A stretch of DNA of 39,067 bases from Maribacter sp. (lineage in GTDB: Bacteria > Bacteroidota > Bacteroidia > Flavobacteriales > Flavobacteriaceae), in the NCBI GenBank assembly GCA_029287355.1, contig JARFRH010000267.1:1-39067 (forward strand), in the 5' to 3' direction. Positions 17,337 through 26,377 of the stretch are shown here, piece by piece; positions within the stretch are counted from its first letter, which is position 1, and every line of letters starts with the position of its first letter. The notes below the pieces were generated by a model, which was not told the origin of the DNA, did no database searches, and saw only the letters and a program-made list of their open reading frames with translations. The translations under genes were made by a program, and so were the position numbers.

Positions 17337-19250
17337 ATGCTGAATATCCATAATCTGTCCGTTTCTTTTGGTGGGGAATATCTATTTGAAGAAATATCAT
17401 TTCGATTGAATGGTGGAGACAGGGTAGGTCTCATCGGAAAGAATGGCGCAGGTAAATCGACCCTTTTGAAGTTGCTTTCAAAAGATATGTCTTTAGATTC
17501 CGGGACCATTGCTATGGAGAAAGATGTAAAAATCGGTTTCCTTCGCCAGGATATCGATTTTGAACAAGGTCGAACTGTTTTGGAAGAGGCCTACCAAGCT
17601 TTTGAGGAAATCAAGGCCTTGGAACTGAAACTAGATAGCACTAACCAGCAATTGGCCGAACGTATCGACTATGAGAGCGATGGCTATAACCAGTTAATGA
17701 TCGACTTGAGTGATGTGACACATCATTATGAGATTTTAGGCGGATATAATTACCAGGGAGAGACAGAAAAAATTCTTCAAGGTCTTGGCTTTAAAAGAAG
17801 TGATTTCGATAAAAAGACAGATACTTTTTCCGGTGGATGGCGAATGCGAATTGAATTGGCCAAACTGCTCTTGCAAAGCAATGACGTGCTATTGCTGGAT
17901 GAGCCTACGAACCATTTGGATATCGAGTCGATTATTTGGCTTGAACAGTTTTTAAAGAATTATACGGGTGCTGTGGTAATCGTTTCTCACGACAAAATGT
18001 TTTTGGATAATGTGACCAACCGCACCATTGAAATATCATTAGGACGTATTTATGACTATAATAAACCGTATTCAAAGTATTTGGTGTTGCGTAATGAAAT
18101 CAAACAACAACAGTTAAGCGCACAAAAAAACCAAGAAAAAGAGATTCAACAAGCAGAACGTCTAATCGAGAAGTTCAGGGCTAAATCTTCGAAAGCATCA
18201 ATGGCCCAATCATTGATCAAAAAGCTTGATAAGATGGATCGAATCGAAGTTGATGAAGATGATGATAGTGTTATGAACGTTCGATTTCCTGTTTCGGTCA
18301 CTCCGGGGAAGGTCGTGACCGAAATTGAAAACCTTTCAAAAAGTTATGTTGGAAATCACGTCTTAGAAGATATCAGTTTGTTGATTGAACGGGACAGCAA
18401 AACGGCATTTGTAGGTCAGAATGGGCAAGGAAAATCTACTTTAGCCAAAATCATGGTCGGTGAGTTGGAGTATGAAGGGCATTTAAAACTGGGGCATAAT
18501 GTACAGCTGGGTTACTTCGCTCAAAATCAAGCAGAGTATTTAGACGGTTCGAAAACGGTTTTGGATACGATGATAGATGCGGCAAACGAAAAGAACAGGA
18601 GTAAGGTCCGTGATATGCTGGGGTCTTTTCTTTTTAGAGGGGATGAGGTTGAAAAATATGTAAAAGTACTTTCGGGAGGCGAACGTAATCGCTTGGCGCT
18701 AGCAAAGATGTTATTGCAACCCTTCAATGTTTTGGTTATGGATGAGCCGACCAATCATCTCGATATCAAGTCAAAGAATGTTTTAAAGAAGGCCCTACAG
18801 AATTTCGAAGGTACCTTGATTTTGGTTTCCCACGATAGGGATTTTCTACAAGGGTTGACCAACAAGGTTTATGAATTCAAAGATCGAAAGATAAAGGAGT
18901 ACCTTGGTGATATTGATTTCTATCTGGAACAAAGAAAAGCCGAAAATTTCAGAGCTATTGAAAAAAAGAACGAGGCCAAACCCGTCAAGCAGAAAACAAA
19001 GGGAAAAAACAACAGTTTTGAAGAGCAAAAAAAGCTAAAATCCCTAAAAAATAAACTTAGTACTATTGAAAGGGATATTTCTTCATTGGAAAAAGAAATC
19101 GCTAAAATAGACCATGAGCTTCTTATGGACTATGATACTACCACCGCGAAGCTTGACTTTTTCGATAACTACCAGAAAAAGAAAAAAGATTTGGAAGTGC
19201 TAATGAAAGGCTGGGAGCGGTTGACTACTGATTTGGAAAATAGTATTTGA
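17337..19250 (+). CDS. ABC-F family ATPase (Uup/YbiT-like ribosome-associated factor)
   Basis: A 637-residue soluble protein with two ABC ATPase domains and no membrane segment. Domain 1 has Walker A GKNGAGKST (34-42), signature FSGGWRMRIELAK and Walker B LLLDEPTNHLD. Domain 2 has GQNGQGKST, LSGGERNRLALAK and LVMDEPTNHLD. A charged linker lies between them (QEKEIQQAERLIEKFRAKSSK, the P-site interaction motif region). A basic linker then leads to a C-terminal coiled coil (about residues 565-635), as in Uup and YheS. ABC-F proteins act on the ribosomal E site in translation, not in transport. The exact subfamily is uncertain. The stop is followed by a 165-nt gap before the LRR genes. Confidence 0.93.
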   Translation: MLNIHNLSVSFGGEYLFEEISFRLNGGDRVGLIGKNGAGKSTLLKLLSKDMSLDSGTIAMEKDVKIGFLRQDIDFEQGRTVLEEAYQAFEEIKALELKLDSTNQQLAERIDYESDGYNQLMIDLSDVTHHYEILGGYNYQGETEKILQGLGFKRSDFDKKTDTFSGGWRMRIELAKLLLQSNDVLLLDEPTNHLDIESIIWLEQFLKNYTGAVVIVSHDKMFLDNVTNRTIEISLGRIYDYNKPYSKYLVLRNEIKQQQLSAQKNQEKEIQQAERLIEKFRAKSSKASMAQSLIKKLDKMDRIEVDEDDDSVMNVRFPVSVTPGKVVTEIENLSKSYVGNHVLEDISLLIERDSKTAFVGQNGQGKSTLAKIMVGELEYEGHLKLGHNVQLGYFAQNQAEYLDGSKTVLDTMIDAANEKNRSKVRDMLGSFLFRGDEVEKYVKVLSGGERNRLALAKMLLQPFNVLVMDEPTNHLDIKSKNVLKKALQNFEGTLILVSHDRDFLQGLTNKVYEFKDRKIKEYLGDIDFYLEQRKAENFRAIEKKNEAKPVKQKTKGKNNSFEEQKKLKSLKNKLSTIERDISSLEKEIAKIDHELLMDYDTTTAKLDFFDNYQKKKKDLEVLMKGWERLTTDLENSI

Positions 19251-19415
19251 TCCAATCATCAATAAGTAGGTAATATCGCACAACATCTTTTAGGCATTTC
19301 ACAACAAAATCGACCATTTCAGGGCCAATTCATCGATCTTTTTAGCAATATATCCTAGAATTCACGTTTATTTGTAAGGTAATTCGTATAAATAAATTGC
19401 CAGTCAATTTGATAA

Positions 19416-20306
19416 ATGAAGAAACTAACGTACATAGTGGCATTATTAATGGCCCTGAATAGTGTTTACGGAAAGGTGCGATCAATAGAAAAGCAAGCGC
19501 TAATTGACCTTTATCATAGTACTAATGGGGACGATTGGACCGTAAAATGGAATTTGTCATTGCCTATTTCAACTTGGTCTGGAATAGAAATTGAAAATGG
19601 TAAAGTAGTTTCTATAAATTTAATGAATAACAATTTATCAGGTGAACTAGCTAATTCAATAGGGGATTTGGAACACCTCAGAGTATTGAATCTAGCCTTC
19701 AATGCTATAGGAGGAACTTTACCGAATAGGATCATACAACTTAAAAGTCTAATAATATTACGGCTAGGTAAGAACAAGTTGACGGGTGAGATTCCGGAGA
19801 ATATTGGTGACTTGAAAGAGTTGTTGATACTTGATCTTTTTAATAATAAAATCTCTGGTGAGATTCCTTTGAGCTTAGGTGATATAAAGAATTTAAAGGT
19901 GATTTCTTTTTCAAATAATAAAGTAACAGGAATCATACCTGAAGCATTGGGTAGATTGAAGTTGCTTGAGCGACTTGAGCTGGCAAACAACCAGATCAAT
20001 GGCGATGTTCCCGAAGCAATAGGTAGACTTCCTAATCTAAGTATGCTACTATTGTCCGAGAACGAATTTACCGGCAAGTTTCCTGCATCGGTATTTTCAT
20101 TGCCGAATTTAAGAGTACTACAATTGCAGAATAATGATTTTGACATAAAACATCTAAAAAACAGCATCCCATTAAAAACAGATTTGGCTTTGTTTGAATT
20201 TGATGACATTCAAGGTAGAATTGACCGAAATGATTTTGAAAAGGTTTTTACGAATACTGAATTCAGGACTGCGGATACGAAATTCGGAGATGATAACGAC
20301 AACTAG
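19416..20306 (+). CDS. Secreted plant-type leucine-rich-repeat protein 1 (RTADTKF tail)
   Basis: A 296-residue protein with signal peptide MKKLTYIVALLMALNSVYG. An LRR-capping segment follows (ALIDLYHSTNGDDWTVKWN with WSGIEIENG). Then come about seven 23-24-residue repeats of the plant-specific type (LxxLxxLxLxxNxLxGxIPxxLG), for example LRVLNLAFNAIGG and LGDIKNLKVISFSNN. After the repeats, a segment of about 45 residues ends in FRTADTKF plus an acidic GDDNDN tail (283-296). The same tail ends the next two proteins. I see no T9SS sorting domain or lipobox, so the final location is open. It is followed after 5 nt by its paralogue. Confidence 0.87.
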   Translation: MKKLTYIVALLMALNSVYGKVRSIEKQALIDLYHSTNGDDWTVKWNLSLPISTWSGIEIENGKVVSINLMNNNLSGELANSIGDLEHLRVLNLAFNAIGGTLPNRIIQLKSLIILRLGKNKLTGEIPENIGDLKELLILDLFNNKISGEIPLSLGDIKNLKVISFSNNKVTGIIPEALGRLKLLERLELANNQINGDVPEAIGRLPNLSMLLLSENEFTGKFPASVFSLPNLRVLQLQNNDFDIKHLKNSIPLKTDLALFEFDDIQGRIDRNDFEKVFTNTEFRTADTKFGDDNDN

Positions 20307-20311
20307 CAGCT

Positions 20312-21220
20312 ATGAACTTAGAAAATCCAAATAAGAAAATAAGATTGCTACTAATGGGCTTACTCTGCCTCTTGCTTTATTGCAAATCGGTATTTGCACA
20401 AATTTCAGATAGTGAGACGGAGATATTGCTTGAATTCTACGAAAAAACAAATGGTAGCGAGTGGACAAATTCATGGAATTTATCCGAAAGCCCGGATAAA
20501 TGGTATGGGATAACCATTGTTGATGGCAAGCTGACAAGATTAGATCTATTCGGGAATAACTTAGAGGGCAATATCCCAGAAAGCATTGGGAAACTAAAAA
20601 ATCTGACTCACCTGAATTTAGCGTTCAATTCGTTAACCGGCCTCTTCCCAAAAGACATCGTAAATCTCTCAAAGTTGAAAACATTAAAGATAGAGATGAA
20701 TAGAATTAAAGGAGCATTGCCTGAAGCAATAGGTAAAATGGAAAGCCTTGAAGAGTTTACGGCCTTCAATAATTTCTTATCAGGTGTACTACCTGGGAGT
20801 CTAGGGGACATTAAAAAGCTACGCATCTTGAATTTATCAAGTAATAATTTGAACGGATTGATTCCGAAGTCATTAGGCAGTCTTGAAAACTTGGAAAGTT
20901 TGGGCTTATTTGAAAATGCTTTAGAGGGCGCTATCCCATCAGAAATGGGACGGCTTTCGAAATTAAAAGAACTGGTATTGGCCAATAATCAACTGGGCGG
21001 GGCTATACCGGTTGAGTTTGGCCAATTGGCCAGCTTACGGGTCTTACAGCTTCAGAACAATAATTTCGATTCATTCAAGAACCTTGAATTTATGGAAACA
21101 AAAGGGCTATTGGCCTTTGACTACGACGAAAAGAGTTTGAAGAATGATTTTAAGATTATAAACGCTACCAAAACGAGAATGGCCGACACTAAGTTTGAAG
21201 ATGATGATAATGACCATTAG
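20312..21220 (+). CDS. Secreted plant-type leucine-rich-repeat protein 2 (RTADTKF tail)
   Basis: A 302-residue paralogue of the preceding gene and surely in the same transcript, with a 5-nt gap. The N-terminal signal is NKKIRLLLMGLLCLLLYCKSVFAQ, the LRR cap is EILLEFYEKTNGSEWTNSWN with WYGITIVDGKL, and about seven plant-type repeats follow (for example LRILNLSSNNLNGLIPKSLG). After the repeats comes GLLAFDYDEKSL and a terminal TRMADTKFEDDDNDH (288-302). An intrinsic terminator lies about 80 nt downstream. The function is unknown; protein-protein binding at the cell surface or in the medium is the natural guess for this fold. Confidence 0.87.
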   Translation: MNLENPNKKIRLLLMGLLCLLLYCKSVFAQISDSETEILLEFYEKTNGSEWTNSWNLSESPDKWYGITIVDGKLTRLDLFGNNLEGNIPESIGKLKNLTHLNLAFNSLTGLFPKDIVNLSKLKTLKIEMNRIKGALPEAIGKMESLEEFTAFNNFLSGVLPGSLGDIKKLRILNLSSNNLNGLIPKSLGSLENLESLGLFENALEGAIPSEMGRLSKLKELVLANNQLGGAIPVEFGQLASLRVLQLQNNNFDSFKNLEFMETKGLLAFDYDEKSLKNDFKIINATKTRMADTKFEDDDNDH

Positions 21221-21302
21221 TACTGTTAATATTGAATTAACCTAATGAGTATTTAGTAAAAGAAGTCGTAATTCTTCTTTCTAGTTAGTATTTTGGTTAT
21301 AG

Positions 21303-21326
21303 GGGGGTGCGGGAGCATCCCCTTTT
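21303..21326 (+). terminator. Intrinsic terminator after LRR genes 1-2
   Basis: Stem GGGGGTGC / GCATCCCC (one G-U pair) with GGGA loop, followed by TTTT and a second T-run after CGG. It ends the first two-gene LRR unit, so LRR gene 3 is probably transcribed on its own. Confidence 0.8.
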
Positions 21327-21499
21327 CGGTTTTAAAAGCTTAAAAACAAAAATTTAGCACAACTTCTATCAGAAAATGAAAAAATGTGCGTTAGAAGATT
21401 ACCATGTGTTTTAGAGTCCCACTAGAAGATGCACTGATAGGTTTCAATATCCCGTTTTAGCTGAGAAGGACGTAAATCTAATAGATAAATGCTAGTTGA

Positions 21500-22378
21500 A
21501 TGAAACGAATACTACCCCTTTTCACCATTTTCCTTCTTTTTACCTATTTAAGCGTTGCCCAAACTCAAATATCAAAAAAAGAAAAGTCTGCTTTAATCGA
21601 TTTATACCAATTAACTAATGGGGAATCGTGGATTAATTCTTGGAGCTTAAAGGCCCCTATAGCGCAATGGCATGGTGTGCACATAGAAAACAACCATGTG
21701 GTTCGGATCGAATTGCCAAAGAACAATTTGCAAGGTAACATACCATATACCTTGAAAAGGTTAGAGCATCTTGAAGTTCTAAACCTGGCCTTTAATAAGA
21801 TAACCGGATTATTGCCCAGTACACTTACACAATTAGAAAATTTAAAGTCATTGAAACTTGAAATGAATGACATCAAAGGTGATTTGCCTTGGGATTTTTC
21901 AAATTGGTCAAAATTGGAAGAATTGACCCTATTCAATAACTTTTTAGATGGAAGCTTGCCTGAAACCATTGGTCTAGCACAAAACTTGAGAATACTGAAT
22001 CTTTCAAGCAATAATTTTTCAGGAAGTCTACCAAAATCTCTCGAAAGACTTACGAAGCTTGAAAGCTTGGGTCTTCTAGGAAACAAACTTGATGGGGAAA
22101 TTCAAATTAGCTTTGAAAATATGACGAATCTTTTTGAGTTGGTTTTGTCGCACAATAGATTTGAAGGGGCATTACCAAATAGCATAGAGGGGCTTTCTCA
22201 ACTTAAATTCGTTCAGTTGCAAGGTAATAGGTTTGACACCTCAAAGGGTCTTGAAAATATACAGAGTAAAGAATTGGTTGCCTTTGATAGCGATAGTGAT
22301 AGGTTAGATAGAAAATATTCAAAGTTACCCTTGAGTCGCACTCGAACTGCGGACACCAAATTTGAAAATAATAATTAG
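21500..22378 (+). CDS. Secreted plant-type leucine-rich-repeat protein 3 (RTADTKF tail)
   Basis: A 292-residue third paralogue. It has signal peptide MKRILPLFTIFLLFTYLSVAQ, LRR cap ALIDLYQLTNGESWINSWS with WHGVHIENNHV, and about seven repeats (LEVLNLAFNKITGLLPSTL, LRILNLSSNNFSGSLPKSL). The post-repeat segment ELVAFDSDSDRLDRKY leads to the terminal SRTRTADTKFENNN (279-292). It is separated from copy 2 by 279 nt, including a terminator. In that gap I see nothing else but a possible weak -7 element TAGGTTTC. The copy is complete and shows no decay. A strong terminator follows within 20 nt. Confidence 0.87.
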   Translation: MKRILPLFTIFLLFTYLSVAQTQISKKEKSALIDLYQLTNGESWINSWSLKAPIAQWHGVHIENNHVVRIELPKNNLQGNIPYTLKRLEHLEVLNLAFNKITGLLPSTLTQLENLKSLKLEMNDIKGDLPWDFSNWSKLEELTLFNNFLDGSLPETIGLAQNLRILNLSSNNFSGSLPKSLERLTKLESLGLLGNKLDGEIQISFENMTNLFELVLSHNRFEGALPNSIEGLSQLKFVQLQGNRFDTSKGLENIQSKELVAFDSDSDRLDRKYSKLPLSRTRTADTKFENNN

Positions 22379-22393
22379 TCTCAAGATTCTAAG

Positions 22394-22426
22394 AAAAAAG
22401 GAAGCATGAAGATGCTTCCTTTTTTT
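22394..22426 (+). terminator. Intrinsic terminator after LRR gene 3
   Basis: Stem AAGGAAGCAT / ATGCTTCCTT with loop GAAG and a run of seven T, 15 nt after the stop codon. The A-run before the stem makes it usable from both sides, so it may also serve the DUF2807 gene that ends at 22480 on the minus strand. Confidence 0.9.
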
Positions 22427-22479
22427 GTTTTTATAAATTAATTCAGAAACTAGTTTGTCCATTTTGGATATAGAGGCTA

Positions 22480-23160
22480 TTAGTCCATAACCTCGATTTT
22501 TCCTCCAAAAACTTTGTCGCGTTTCAAATCCTTTGGATTGCCATATACGTAGATGGAACCTCCAGCTCTAACTTTGGCATCCATCTTGTTCGAAGCATGT
22601 ACCTTGGCACTTCCTCCGGCATTTACAGTTACCTTGGTTTCAGTTGTATTTAATTGGTCATTAAGAACCTTTCCTCCTGCAGTGGCTACAGCCTCTTGCT
22701 TTTTAGCCTTTCCAGAAAGTGTAATTTCTGCACCTGAGGTCGATTTTACATAAAGATTATCTATATCGATTTCTAAAGTGATTTTGCCGCCTTCTTGAGC
22801 TGCTATCTTGACCTCCGAACCTGATATGGTATCTTCAGAAGTAATATCCGCGTTTTCGTTAGAGTCAATTAAAGTCAATGTTTCCGTATGATAAACTTTG
22901 ACCGTCACATCACCCCCGTTCATTTGGTTTTCGAACTCCATGCGTATTTTTAAAAGTCCACCCTTGTTAGAAATTTTGACGTCATCCCGATCATCTCCAG
23001 TGATGACTATTTTGTTCTCGTTGCTATTTATAAGTACTGTATTGATTCGGTCAAAGGCTTTGATTTCCGTGAAGGATTCTATTTCCTTTACGATTTCCCG
23101 TTGCGCTAAAGCACTACAAGTGATTAGTGCGAAGACTACTAAAGAAAGGTATTTTTTCAT
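22480..23160 (-). CDS. Head GIN domain (DUF2807) putative adhesin
   Basis: A 226-residue exported protein with signal peptide MKKYLSLVVFALITCSALAQ. The DUF2807 domain starts at EIVKEIESFTEIKAFDRINTVLI and goes on as a right-handed beta-helix-like series rich in Gly, Thr, Val and Lys (VTVKVYHTETLTLIDS, ITSEDTISGSEVKIAAQEGG, AEITLSGKAKKQEAVATAGG, VTVNAGGSAKVHASNKMDAKVRAGGSIYVYGNP). Such proteins are often called putative auto-transporter adhesins, but their role is unproven. It is convergent with LRR gene 3 and divergent from the FGE-like gene, with a clear own promoter. Confidence 0.9.
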   Translation of the reverse strand: MKKYLSLVVFALITCSALAQREIVKEIESFTEIKAFDRINTVLINSNENKIVITGDDRDDVKISNKGGLLKIRMEFENQMNGGDVTVKVYHTETLTLIDSNENADITSEDTISGSEVKIAAQEGGKITLEIDIDNLYVKSTSGAEITLSGKAKKQEAVATAGGKVLNDQLNTTETKVTVNAGGSAKVHASNKMDAKVRAGGSIYVYGNPKDLKRDKVFGGKIEVMD

Positions 23161-23210
23161 AATGTATTTATTTTGTTTTTTGATTCAGAGTAGTTGATCA
23201 CGAAGTATAC

Positions 23211-23242
23211 CAAATTTATAACAATTTGTGAAAAGTTTTCAA
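23211..23242 (-). promoter_or_regulatory. Predicted promoter of the DUF2807 gene
   Basis: On the minus strand there is a -7 element TAAATTTG (23211-23218, full match) and TTG (23240-23242) 21 nt upstream, the same spacing as at miaB. The leader to the ATG at 23160 is about 45 nt. Confidence 0.55.
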
Positions 23243-23317
23243 GAATATGTGCAGTGCTTTGGAAACTATCGCTAGAAATGGAAATAAAATATTTACATTT
23301 AAAGAAAATCCGAATTG

Positions 23318-24373
23318 ATGAAAATAAACACTACAAAGATTCTTTTTTATACTCCGTTTTTAGTAGGATTACTAAGTTTTAATCAAGCCTGCAAATCAAC
23401 CACGAAAGTTCCTGAAAAAGAAAACAGGATGACCAGCAAAGTAGCGCAATCAGAAACGGCAGTTGAGACCAAAAAACAAGAAGGATATACCGAAACGATT
23501 CCAGGGACGGAATTTTCCTTTGAAATGTTGTCGATTCCCGCTGGAAAATTCAGCATGGGCAGTCTAGATTCAGAGATGCATCGAAAAGAGGACGAAGGCC
23601 CTCAAAGAGAAGTTGAATTGGATGCCTTTTATATGGCCAAGTATGAACTTACATGGGAGCTGTTCGAATTGTTCTTCAAACAAAACGAGGAGCTTTTCGT
23701 CAAACTCGATAATGACAAGGTGATTAAGATAGATGCCATAACAAGACCTAGCCCACCCTACGAGGATCCATCTTATGGAATGGGCAAAGAGGGGTATCCT
23801 GCGGTCAGTATGTCAACCTATTCCGCCTTAGTGTTTTGTAAATGGTTGAGCACCGTGACAGGAAAATTCTATCGTCTTCCAAAAGAGGCTGAATGGGAAT
23901 ATGCCGCAAGGGCAGGGAGCACTACGGCTTATAGTTTTGGTGACGACGTGACGCTTTTAGATGACCATGCCGTCTATCGTAAAAATTCGAATAATGTTTA
24001 TGCAAAAGTGGGTACCAAGAAACCGAATGCTTGGGGTTTATATGATATGCATGGCAATGCCGCCGAGTGGACATTGGATGAATTCAAGGAAGACGCCTAT
24101 GCAACTTTAGAAGCCAAAAACCCTTGGGCGACGCCCACGGTCATTCACCCTCGAGTATATCGAGGAGGTTCTTGGGATGATGATGCGGACAAATTGCGTT
24201 CGGCTTCAAGAACTGGCTCAAGTTCGAGACTACAGAAAAGAGATCCACAGATACCCAAAAGCTTTTGGTGGTTTACTGACTCGAATTATGTTGGCTTTCG
24301 ATTAGTTAGTCCTGCCGTACAGCCTTCCCCTGAGGAGCAAAAGAAATTTTGGCAAACCGTTTTGGATGAATAA
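23318..24373 (+). CDS. FGE-fold (SUMF1-like) lipoprotein, probably non-catalytic
   Basis: A 351-residue lipoprotein (lipobox FNQAC, Cys25). The FGE/SUMF1 fold is clear: FEMLSIPAGKFSMGS, AFYMAKYELTWELFELF, YPAVSMSTYSALVFCKWL, YRLPKEAEWEYAARAG, GLYDMHGNAAEWTLDEF, RVYRGGSWDDDADKLRSASR and NYVGFRLV. The segment where true FGE enzymes have the copper-binding cysteine pair reads DKLRSASRTGSS, with no cysteine. It is therefore unlikely to make formylglycine for the sulfatase at 35463. I use the ATG at 23318; a TTG one codon upstream is in frame. It begins the long plus-strand cluster, with the Gfo/Idh gene 30 nt downstream. Confidence 0.88.
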   Translation: MKINTTKILFYTPFLVGLLSFNQACKSTTKVPEKENRMTSKVAQSETAVETKKQEGYTETIPGTEFSFEMLSIPAGKFSMGSLDSEMHRKEDEGPQREVELDAFYMAKYELTWELFELFFKQNEELFVKLDNDKVIKIDAITRPSPPYEDPSYGMGKEGYPAVSMSTYSALVFCKWLSTVTGKFYRLPKEAEWEYAARAGSTTAYSFGDDVTLLDDHAVYRKNSNNVYAKVGTKKPNAWGLYDMHGNAAEWTLDEFKEDAYATLEAKNPWATPTVIHPRVYRGGSWDDDADKLRSASRTGSSSRLQKRDPQIPKSFWWFTDSNYVGFRLVSPAVQPSPEEQKKFWQTVLDE

Positions 24374-24403
24374 GAGTGTGACATAGCATTTTAGTATGAT
24401 GAC

Positions 24404-25702
24404 ATGAAAAAGAATACGCGAAGAACCTTTATAAAAACCACCTCAAAAACCGTGGCCGCCGGGATGGTCTTCAGTCACCTTCCACTCATTCGCGATGCTG
24501 GTGTTTTAGGTCAGGAAAAAATAAAATTAGGCCTTGTCGGATGTGGAGGTCGGGGTACTGGAGCTATTTTTCAAGCTTTGACAGCTTCAAATGCAGTGCA
24601 GTTGGTGGCGATGGGTGATGTTTTTCAATACGAATTGGATAATTGTTTCCAACGGGTTTCCAAAGAATTTGCCGATCAGGTAGCTGTACCCAGGGTAAGA
24701 CAATTTTTAGGTTTGGAAGCATATAAAAATGTAATCGACGCGTGCGATGCAGTTATTTTGGCCACGCCTCCTGGTTTTCGACCAGAACATTTTGAGTATG
24801 CCATTGAATCGGGCAAGCATGTTTTTATGGAAAAGCCACTTGCCGTGGATGCGCCTGGGTATCGAAAGGTAATTCAAGTCGGGGAAATGGCCACTGAGAA
24901 AAATTTGAATGTGGTTGTAGGCCTTCAATCTCGCTATGAAATAGGGCTTAATGAAATGGTCAAGAAAATACATGCTGGTGAGATAGGTGAGATCCTTTCC
25001 TTGGATGTGTATTACAATGTCGGCAAGGCGACGGTACATCCCCGAAAACCAAACCAGACAGAACTCGAATATCAAATCAGTAATTGGCATTATTTCAATT
25101 GGTTATGGGGTGGTCAATTGGCCGGACAAACCATACACCAAATAGATGTCATTAATTGGATCAAGAAAGATTATCCTATAAAAGCAAACGGAATGGGCGG
25201 AAGGGCCATGCTCGAAGGACCGGACCATGGAGAAATTTTTGATCACCACGCTGTGGAATTCGAATATCGAGATGGCACCAAACTTCATGTACAGTGTAGG
25301 CAAATGGATAATTGTGCTAATAGAATGGGCTTCAATATTCAAGGCACAAAGGCACGAGTCGATGAGCGGCTGCAGATCATAGCGAACAAGGGTGAAGTAC
25401 TTTGGCGCTATCGTGATGAAGATGATCCATCAGGGTCACAAATCGAACAAGACGTTTTTGTAGGCGCAATTTTAGGAAAGAGACCTTATGTCAATACTAC
25501 TGAATACGGTGCTGAAAGTACGATGACGACCATTTTTGGTCGTATGGCGATCGAGTCTGGTCAAATTATTGATCTTTTTAAGGCAAAAGCATCTAATTTA
25601 AGTATTGTTCCCTCGGAATTTTCCTGGGATATGAAAATGCCAAATGAACCTTTGGACGATGGAAATTATGTCATCCCAAAACCCGGAATACCGGTTTTAT
25701 AA
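24404..25702 (+). CDS. Tat-exported Gfo/Idh/MocA family oxidoreductase
   Basis: A 432-residue NAD(P)-dependent dehydrogenase-like protein. A Tat signal, TRRTFIKTTSKTVAAG (twin Arg 6-7), implies folding with the cofactor in the cytoplasm before export to the periplasm. The Rossmann part has LGLVGCGGRGTG (43-53) and the EKP motif at 143-145 (HVFMEKPLAVD). The C-terminal domain includes NWHYFNWLWGGQLAGQTIHQIDVINW, with the usual family His. Periplasmic members are found in Bacteroidetes glycan-use loci, and some act on sugars, including keto-sugar chemistry or retaining cleavage. The substrate cannot be inferred. The neighbouring FGE-fold and YceI genes are 30 and 19 nt away, so they are probably co-transcribed. 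Confidence 0.9.
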   Translation: MKKNTRRTFIKTTSKTVAAGMVFSHLPLIRDAGVLGQEKIKLGLVGCGGRGTGAIFQALTASNAVQLVAMGDVFQYELDNCFQRVSKEFADQVAVPRVRQFLGLEAYKNVIDACDAVILATPPGFRPEHFEYAIESGKHVFMEKPLAVDAPGYRKVIQVGEMATEKNLNVVVGLQSRYEIGLNEMVKKIHAGEIGEILSLDVYYNVGKATVHPRKPNQTELEYQISNWHYFNWLWGGQLAGQTIHQIDVINWIKKDYPIKANGMGGRAMLEGPDHGEIFDHHAVEFEYRDGTKLHVQCRQMDNCANRMGFNIQGTKARVDERLQIIANKGEVLWRYRDEDDPSGSQIEQDVFVGAILGKRPYVNTTEYGAESTMTTIFGRMAIESGQIIDLFKAKASNLSIVPSEFSWDMKMPNEPLDDGNYVIPKPGIPVL

Positions 25703-25721
25703 ATAGTTAATAGTTATAGAA

Positions 25722-26255
25722 ATGAAAAAAACACTTCTCACATTATTTTTTGTTTGCACAGCTCTTATATGTTTTGCTCAAGACACATACAACTTAACTT
25801 CGGATAGCAAGTTGACAATAGACGGTACTTCTACGATTCATGATTGGACAGTTACGGCCAATACCATGGAAGGTACTTTAAAAGCTGATGGTATGGCACC
25901 AAGGGAAATCGATTTTCAAGTGACCGTTGCCGACATCAAGAGTGAACGCGGTGCAACAATGGACAAAAAAACCCACAATGCGCTGAAATTTGAGTCCAAT
26001 CCAAAAGTGACCTTCACCTTAAAGGAAGTCAAGAATGAATCTTCGGTTGTAGGCACGTTGAGTATGGCCGGAAAAAAGAAAGAGGTCGAGATTCCCGCCA
26101 AGATAGTTGCCTCCGGGAGTGATCTCAAAATTTCTGGAGAATACCCGATTACCTTGCTAGATTGGGATATTGAACCGCCAACGGCGATGTTCGGCCAAGT
26201 TATTGTCGGTGATGATATTACCGTGAAATTTGATTTGGTTTTTACGAAAGAATAA
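25722..26255 (+). CDS. YceI family periplasmic protein
   Basis: A 177-residue protein with signal peptide MKKTLLTLFFVCTALICFAQ. The YceI lipocalin-like barrel shows LTIDGTSTIHDWTVTANTMEG, TMDKKTHNALKFESNPKVTFTL, VGTLSMAGKKKEVEIPAKI and the terminal VGDDITVKFDLVF. Family members bind isoprenoids or similar long hydrophobic molecules in the periplasm, and in some cases link to respiratory quinone or cytochrome chemistry, which would suit the cytochrome genes downstream (inference). It lies 19 nt after the Gfo/Idh gene. Confidence 0.92.
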   Translation: MKKTLLTLFFVCTALICFAQDTYNLTSDSKLTIDGTSTIHDWTVTANTMEGTLKADGMAPREIDFQVTVADIKSERGATMDKKTHNALKFESNPKVTFTLKEVKNESSVVGTLSMAGKKKEVEIPAKIVASGSDLKISGEYPITLLDWDIEPPTAMFGQVIVGDDITVKFDLVFTKE

Positions 26256-26377
26256 GGTCAAACACACCTGAGTCGCTCTACTTCGTCATTGTGTACGATT
26301 TGCTTCTAAATCCAAGAGGTCATTGTTTCGAAATTCAGTAAATTTAAAAGCTCGGCAAGAGAAAGCTGATCGTCGGT

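Noticed and set aside
19514-20209. A 231-codon open frame antisense to LRR gene 1 (and smaller ones antisense to LRR genes 2 and 3)
   Set aside because: They arise from the repetitive codon use of the leucine-rich repeats on the other strand. Their translations show no domain and are rich in Ser, Leu, Asn and Phe in a shadow pattern.
23318-24373. Calling this gene the formylglycine-generating enzyme for the nearby sulfatase
   Set aside because: The catalytic cysteine pair is absent. Only the fold is shared.
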